From: Clostridia bacterium
Lineage (GTDB): Bacteria; Bacillota; Clostridia; Christensenellales; Borkfalkiaceae
Direction of reading: 5' to 3'
Assembly: GCA_029071285.1 (NCBI GenBank)
Contig: JAIEAS010000110.1
Span: 1-9,553 of the forward strand
DNA length: 9,553 nt
Made by a program: the position numbers and the translations under genes. Positions 5,797-9,553 of the stretch are shown piece by piece. The stretch's first letter is position 1. Every line of letters starts with the position of its first letter. The notes beneath the pieces were generated by a model. The model saw nothing but the letters and a program-made list of their open reading frames with translations, searched no databases and was not told the DNA's origin.

Positions 5797-6663
5797 TTAC
5801 CCCTTTACCGAGCCGCCGGTTACGCCCTGCACGTAGTAGCGCTGCAGGCAGAAGAACAATACCGTGATGGGAATTGAAATTACTACCGACGCCGCGCAGA
5901 ACTGCGTGAAGTACTTATCGATGTTTTCCCTCGTCAGCATTTCTTTAAGACCTACGGCAACGTTGAAGTATTGCTCGTTTCCGTTCATAATCAGCGACGC
6001 GAACATGAACTCGCCCCAGGGTGCCATAAACGCCGTTAATATAGTGTATATGATTATGGGCTTTGCAAGGGGCAGGATTATTTTGAAGAATACCGTCTGC
6101 CTGTTTGCGCCGTCAATTCTCGCCGCCTCGTCCAGAGACTTGGGGATAGTGTCGAAGAAGCCTTTGCAGATGTAGTAGCCCATACACGAGCTTGCTACGT
6201 ACACGAGGATAAGTCCTACAAGACCCATATCCTGCGTAAGTCCGATGAGCTTTAAAATGAAGTAAACTGCCGTCATCGACATAAAGCCGGGGAACATTCC
6301 CAGAACCAGCATAAGGTTCATTAAAGGCTTTCTCATTTTGAAGCGCAATCTTGACAAGGCGTAGCTCGTAATAAGCACGATAGTCGTCTGGATAACCGTA
6401 ACCGCTACCGAAATGGCAAGGGTTGTGCCGTACCATTTCAGGAAATGGAATCTCGAATTATCTGTGAACAGCTTGATATAGTTATCGAAGGTCCACTCGT
6501 GCGGCAGGAAGTAGCCGACGATACCCGATTCTCCGCGGAGGGACTGAAGTACGAGATATACGAAAGGAAACAGCCATACCACGCTTATAATCGTAAGGAT
6601 TATATATATTGCCGCGTTCGTGCCGTGCTCGACTGCCTTTTTACTGCGGAATTTCTTTGCCAT
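5797..6663 (-). CDS. Sugar ABC transporter permease, MalG-like
   Basis: This 288-residue inner-membrane permease has about six membrane segments (roughly 17-37, 77-103, 115-137, 146-168, 199-215, 258-275). The EAA loop that docks the ATPase is clear: EAARIDGANRQTVFFKIILP (179-198). The length matches the MalG family. Its ATG overlaps the stop of the MalF-like gene by one base (TAATG), and GGAGG at 6674-6678 lies within that gene, so the two are probably translated in a coupled way to give equal amounts of the heterodimer halves. Assignment to maltodextrin rather than another sugar rests on the amylase next door. Confidence 0.93.
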   Translation of the reverse strand: MAKKFRSKKAVEHGTNAAIYIILTIISVVWLFPFVYLVLQSLRGESGIVGYFLPHEWTFDNYIKLFTDNSRFHFLKWYGTTLAISVAVTVIQTTIVLITSYALSRLRFKMRKPLMNLMLVLGMFPGFMSMTAVYFILKLIGLTQDMGLVGLILVYVASSCMGYYICKGFFDTIPKSLDEAARIDGANRQTVFFKIILPLAKPIIIYTILTAFMAPWGEFMFASLIMNGNEQYFNVAVGLKEMLTRENIDKYFTQFCAASVVISIPITVLFFCLQRYYVQGVTGGSVKG

Positions 6664-8189
6664 TACATGAAATCCTCCTCGTTCTTTACTGCGCTTGAGC
6701 GGTTATAAACGATAAGCGATACGACCGCCGTGAGGACGAACATAAGAATACTGATAACCGAAGCTAAGCCGTACGACTGCTCCTGGAAGATAATTTTATA
6801 CAGCCAGGTAATGAGAAGGTCTGTTTCGCCCGCCGTCGGCGCATAGCCCATAGGCAGCGAAGGATTGCCTCCGGTCAGCAGGTATATTATGTTGAAGTTG
6901 TTAAGATTTCCTATAAACTGGGTTATGAGGTAAGGCGCCGTAACGTGCAGCATATACGGAAGGGTTATTTTGAAGAACGCCTTCACGGGGCCCGCGCCGT
7001 CTATTCTTGCGGACTCGTACAAGTCCTCGGGGATATTCATTAATATACCCGTGGAAATAAGCATCGTGTACGGAATACCTACCCAGATGTTTACGAGTAT
7101 TACCGTTACCTTTGCAAGCTTGCCGTTAGACAGGAACGGTATTGCTTTGTTGGTAATATGCCACGATTGCAGAATGTTGTTGATAACGCCCGTGTCGGAC
7201 AGCATCTGCGACATCAGCAAAAGTGAAATAAACTGCGGAACGGCTATGGTCATAACCAGAACGGTTCGCCACAGCTTTTTCAGGCGTATGCCCTTTTTGT
7301 TGATAAGAAGGGCAACTATTATACCTAAAATGTAGTTTGTGAAGGTTGCGAAGAACGCCCAGACTACCGTCCATAACAGAAGTTTTCCGAAGGTGAGTCC
7401 GAATGATACGCCGTTGGAAAGTCCGCCGCCCAAAACCGAACTGAAGTTATCAAAGCCTATCCAGGTGAATAATTTTTCGTCGGGATAGTGCGCCTTGTCG
7501 TAGTTCGTAAACGCCACGAAAATCATGAAGATTATGGGCAATATGGTGAATACGGTAAGTCCGAGTAAAGGCACAGCCAGAAGGGTTTTGTGGTACTGTT
7601 CGTCCGCGAACGATTTAACGTCGTCCTTTGCGGTAGCAAGACGCTGTCTTGCCTCTTCGTACTGCTGGGTGTTGTATGCGGACTTGATGCTGTGATACCA
7701 CGCATAGACGATTGCCAAAATAAATATTATCGTTAAAAGTCCGTACAGCAGAATAAGCAGCGAGTTATCGCCCGCAACGCGGACCTCGAAGCCCATCGCA
7801 TTTTCATAGTAATAGGTTTCCTTCGTGCCGAGCGTACCAAGCATTCCGAGGTACTGCCAGCCGAACAGCGACATATACAGAATGAATACGACTTCGATTG
7901 CGAGGAACAGAAGTCCCCTCAGCCACTGCTTTCTTGCAAACTGTGAAAAGCCGAATACGAGAAAAGACATTCTCGTTTTCCAGTCGCCGTACCTTGCCGC
8001 GGAATAAATTGTAAGACCGAAGTTTTTAAACCCGAGCCCTACCTTCTTTGCCGCGTTCGGAATCGTGACTTTGAAAAAATTTAAAAATAATAACGGGATT
8101 CCTTTGAAAAACGAAACGAACTTGTAGCAGAACTTCTGCCAGGCCGTCATTTTAAGGTAATCCAGTTCCGAAACAACAGTTTGTGTCAT
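6663..8189 (-). CDS. Sugar ABC transporter permease, MalF-like, with long N-terminal region
   Basis: This 508-residue permease is the partner of the MalG-like protein. The EAA loop is ESARIDGAGPVKAFFKITLP (392-411). The core permease occupies about residues 200-500, with membrane segments near 203-228, 268-296, 308-328, 362-385 and 474-495. Before it come about 200 extra residues: an amphipathic, aromatic-rich stretch (FFKGIPLLFLNFFK, 28-40), a segment with FARKQWLRGLLFL leading into a membrane helix (about 90-113), an exported loop, another helix (about 143-166), then a charged helical linker (170-200). E. coli MalF is also long, but for a different reason (a large periplasmic loop). GGGGA (8196-8200) precedes the ATG. 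The gene follows a strong hairpin after the binding-protein gene. Confidence 0.92.
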   Translation of the reverse strand: MTQTVVSELDYLKMTAWQKFCYKFVSFFKGIPLLFLNFFKVTIPNAAKKVGLGFKNFGLTIYSAARYGDWKTRMSFLVFGFSQFARKQWLRGLLFLAIEVVFILYMSLFGWQYLGMLGTLGTKETYYYENAMGFEVRVAGDNSLLILLYGLLTIIFILAIVYAWYHSIKSAYNTQQYEEARQRLATAKDDVKSFADEQYHKTLLAVPLLGLTVFTILPIIFMIFVAFTNYDKAHYPDEKLFTWIGFDNFSSVLGGGLSNGVSFGLTFGKLLLWTVVWAFFATFTNYILGIIVALLINKKGIRLKKLWRTVLVMTIAVPQFISLLLMSQMLSDTGVINNILQSWHITNKAIPFLSNGKLAKVTVILVNIWVGIPYTMLISTGILMNIPEDLYESARIDGAGPVKAFFKITLPYMLHVTAPYLITQFIGNLNNFNIIYLLTGGNPSLPMGYAPTAGETDLLITWLYKIIFQEQSYGLASVISILMFVLTAVVSLIVYNRSSAVKNEEDFM

Positions 8190-8210
8190 TATTTTTCCCC
8201 TATAAATTTA

Positions 8211-8244
8211 CCGCAACGGGGCAAAGTAAACTTTGCCCCTGCGG
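8211..8244 (-). promoter_or_regulatory. Strong intergenic hairpin between binding-protein and permease genes
   Basis: GGGGCAAAG (8218-8226) pairs perfectly with CTTTGCCCC (8231-8239) around a 4-base loop. After a 2-base bulge, CCGCA (8211-8215) pairs with TGCGG (8240-8244). No run of T follows on the minus strand, so it is a poor full terminator. It more likely protects the 3' end of the binding-protein message or attenuates read-through, giving more binding protein than permease, as described for malE-malF in enterics. The structure is seen directly; the role is inferred. Confidence 0.65.
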
Positions 8245-8252
8245 TGTGTTAT

Positions 8253-9539
8253 TTATTTGTCGGCTCTGATATCTTTTTCGAAGCCTTTAATGAACGTTTC
8301 AAGGTCTTCTTTCAAAGTAGCCGAAGTTACGGTCTTGCCCTTTACGTTTGCGCCGAACTGCTTCATTGCATCCCAGTACGAGGTGGGAATTGCGCCCTGG
8401 GGAGTTGCATAGGGCGTCTGCGCGATTATTGCTGCAAGCGCGGCGTTCTTCTGAACCTTTTCAAGCTGAGCAACCTTCTTGTTGGAAGGGCCGGTCTGCA
8501 ATTCGTCAAATCTGAGTTCCTGCATCTGCTCGTTCATAAGATAAGCCGCAAGCTGGTGAGACTCTTCGAGATATTTAGTGTTGGGGTTAACGCCGAACAG
8601 CTTATAGCCCAGAAGCGAACCCATCTGATAATCTTTACCGTCCAGCGAGCTGTGGAAGGTAGGCAGCTTAGCCGTGCCGTAGTTTTCGCCGAGAGTCTGC
8701 TGGATTTTTTCTGCGTTCCAGGTACCCGAAATGCACGCGCCGAACCAGGTTCCGTTTTTATCGCCGTTGAGGTCTTTGGAAATCTGCTCGTCACCGCCGG
8801 GAACGAACGCCTTTGCGTTTGCCAGATCGATCAGAGCCTGACCGCCGATTTCGCCGATGGTGTATTCCGAACCGGGAGCTTTTTCATCGAAGTTAACGTG
8901 AGTGTAAACAACCGTCGTTCCCTCGTATTCGAAATCGTAAGTTCCGCCTACGCAGCCTTCGGCCGTGCCGAGGAAGAACGCGCCTACGTACCACGCCGTT
9001 TCCATATCGTATACAAAGGTCTTGCCTGCCGCTTTGCACTTTGCAAGAATGGTTTCAAGCGAGCCTGCGTCTTCGTCGCTCATTATAGCCTTATTGTAGT
9101 AAAGGAAATAGCCGTTGTCTGCTGCATACGGATAGCCGTAATATTTATCATTGACCTTGCCCGATTCAACCGAATCCTTGTCGTTCTCTTCGAGCAGAGT
9201 TTCAACCATTTTCGTGGGGATTGCCGAAAGTGCGCCGTAGCTGAGAAGGTTAACTACCTGGTCGTTTGCGTAGCAGTAAATGTCTGCGCCCGCAGATACG
9301 TCAACGCTGAGCTTGCTGACTGCGTCGCCCGCGCCTACAACGCCCGTCGTAATAGGAACGCTGAAGTCGGGGTTATCTTCCTTAAACCTAGCTATCATCG
9401 TCTTCAGGGTTTCCTGATCGTCGCTCGAAGCCCAGATCGTAATACCCTTTTCTTTATTTCCGCAAGCGGCCATACCGAGAGTTGCGCCCGCCGCCATTAC
9501 GCCGCAGGCAATGAGTGCCATAATACCTTTTTTCTTCAT
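8253..9539 (-). CDS. Sugar-binding lipoprotein, MalE-like (family 1 solute-binding protein)
   Basis: This 428-residue protein starts with a lipoprotein signal (MKKK, hydrophobic core, GMAAC with C26 as the anchored cysteine) and matches the maltose/maltodextrin-binding pattern: ITIWASSDDQ (33-42), a YGYPYAADNGYFLYYNK segment (134-150), SGTWN (271-275), YGTAKLPTF (287-295) and a GSLLGY hinge-like stretch (307-312). It would sit on the outer face of the membrane and hand oligosaccharides to the MalF/MalG-like pair. Four further cysteines (C89, C168, C196, C269) occur in the mature part. It is the first gene of the operon within the window; AAGGAGG lies five bases before the ATG. The operon promoter is outside the window. 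Maltodextrin specificity is inferred from the motifs and the amylase gene downstream. Confidence 0.93.
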   Translation of the reverse strand: MKKKGIMALIACGVMAAGATLGMAACGNKEKGITIWASSDDQETLKTMIARFKEDNPDFSVPITTGVVGAGDAVSKLSVDVSAGADIYCYANDQVVNLLSYGALSAIPTKMVETLLEENDKDSVESGKVNDKYYGYPYAADNGYFLYYNKAIMSDEDAGSLETILAKCKAAGKTFVYDMETAWYVGAFFLGTAEGCVGGTYDFEYEGTTVVYTHVNFDEKAPGSEYTIGEIGGQALIDLANAKAFVPGGDEQISKDLNGDKNGTWFGACISGTWNAEKIQQTLGENYGTAKLPTFHSSLDGKDYQMGSLLGYKLFGVNPNTKYLEESHQLAAYLMNEQMQELRFDELQTGPSNKKVAQLEKVQKNAALAAIIAQTPYATPQGAIPTSYWDAMKQFGANVKGKTVTSATLKEDLETFIKGFEKDIRADK

Positions 9540-9544
9540 AAATT

Positions 9545-9551
9545 CCTCCTT
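9545..9551 (-). promoter_or_regulatory. Ribosome binding site of the binding-protein gene
   Basis: Read on the minus strand this is AAGGAGG, followed by aattt and ATG. It is the strongest match among the operon genes, consistent with high expression of the binding protein relative to the permeases. Confidence 0.85.
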
Positions 9552-9553
9552 AT

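Noticed and set aside
2648..8007. Plus-strand open frames opposite the operon genes, such as 4798-5196 and 5248-5589
   Set aside because: They lie antisense to well-supported genes with intact catalytic and transport motifs, and their sequences show no recognisable domain.

Overview
The window looks like an accessory carbohydrate-use locus from a low-to-moderate GC Gram-positive bacterium, probably a gut-type Clostridia/Firmicutes lineage. The pointers are AAGGAGG-type ribosome binding sites, a binding protein and an amylase that both carry lipoprotein signals, an AgrC-type GHKL sensor kinase, and dense 'attgc...gcaat' intergenic repeats of the kind seen in many Clostridia assemblies. The lineage is an inference; no rRNA or other taxonomic marker is present.

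Region 1 (39-1728): a plus-strand gene for a membrane GHKL histidine kinase of the AgrC/LytTR-partner type, meeting tail to tail a 71-residue minus-strand gene of unknown function. The two stop codons lie inside one shared 8-bp palindrome.

Region 2 (1729-2325): about 600 bp without a believable gene. It is packed with short palindromic repeats of three types in both orientations (1879-2206), flanked by an exact 13-bp direct repeat, and ends in a perfect 14-bp stem-loop that should terminate the operon arriving from the right.

Region 3 (2326-9539): one minus-strand operon of five tightly spaced genes. In transcription order they are a MalE-like binding lipoprotein (9539-8253), a strong intergenic hairpin (8244-8211), a MalF-like permease (8189-6663), a MalG-like permease (6663-5797), a GH13 alpha-amylase-family lipoprotein (5793-4240), and a MalK/MsmX-type ATPase (4224-2326) with an unusual C-terminal extension of about 250 residues. 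The promoter and any regulator lie beyond the right edge.

Together the operon reads as a starch/maltodextrin capture system. The surface-anchored amylase would cut alpha-glucans outside the cell, the lipoprotein would bind the oligosaccharides, and the permease pair, powered by the ATPase, would import them. The most unusual points are the ATPase tail, which reads as two extra TOBE-like modules, and the repeat cluster with its flanking direct repeat. The transport operon itself belongs to well-known families; I do not see clear evidence for a wholly new system.
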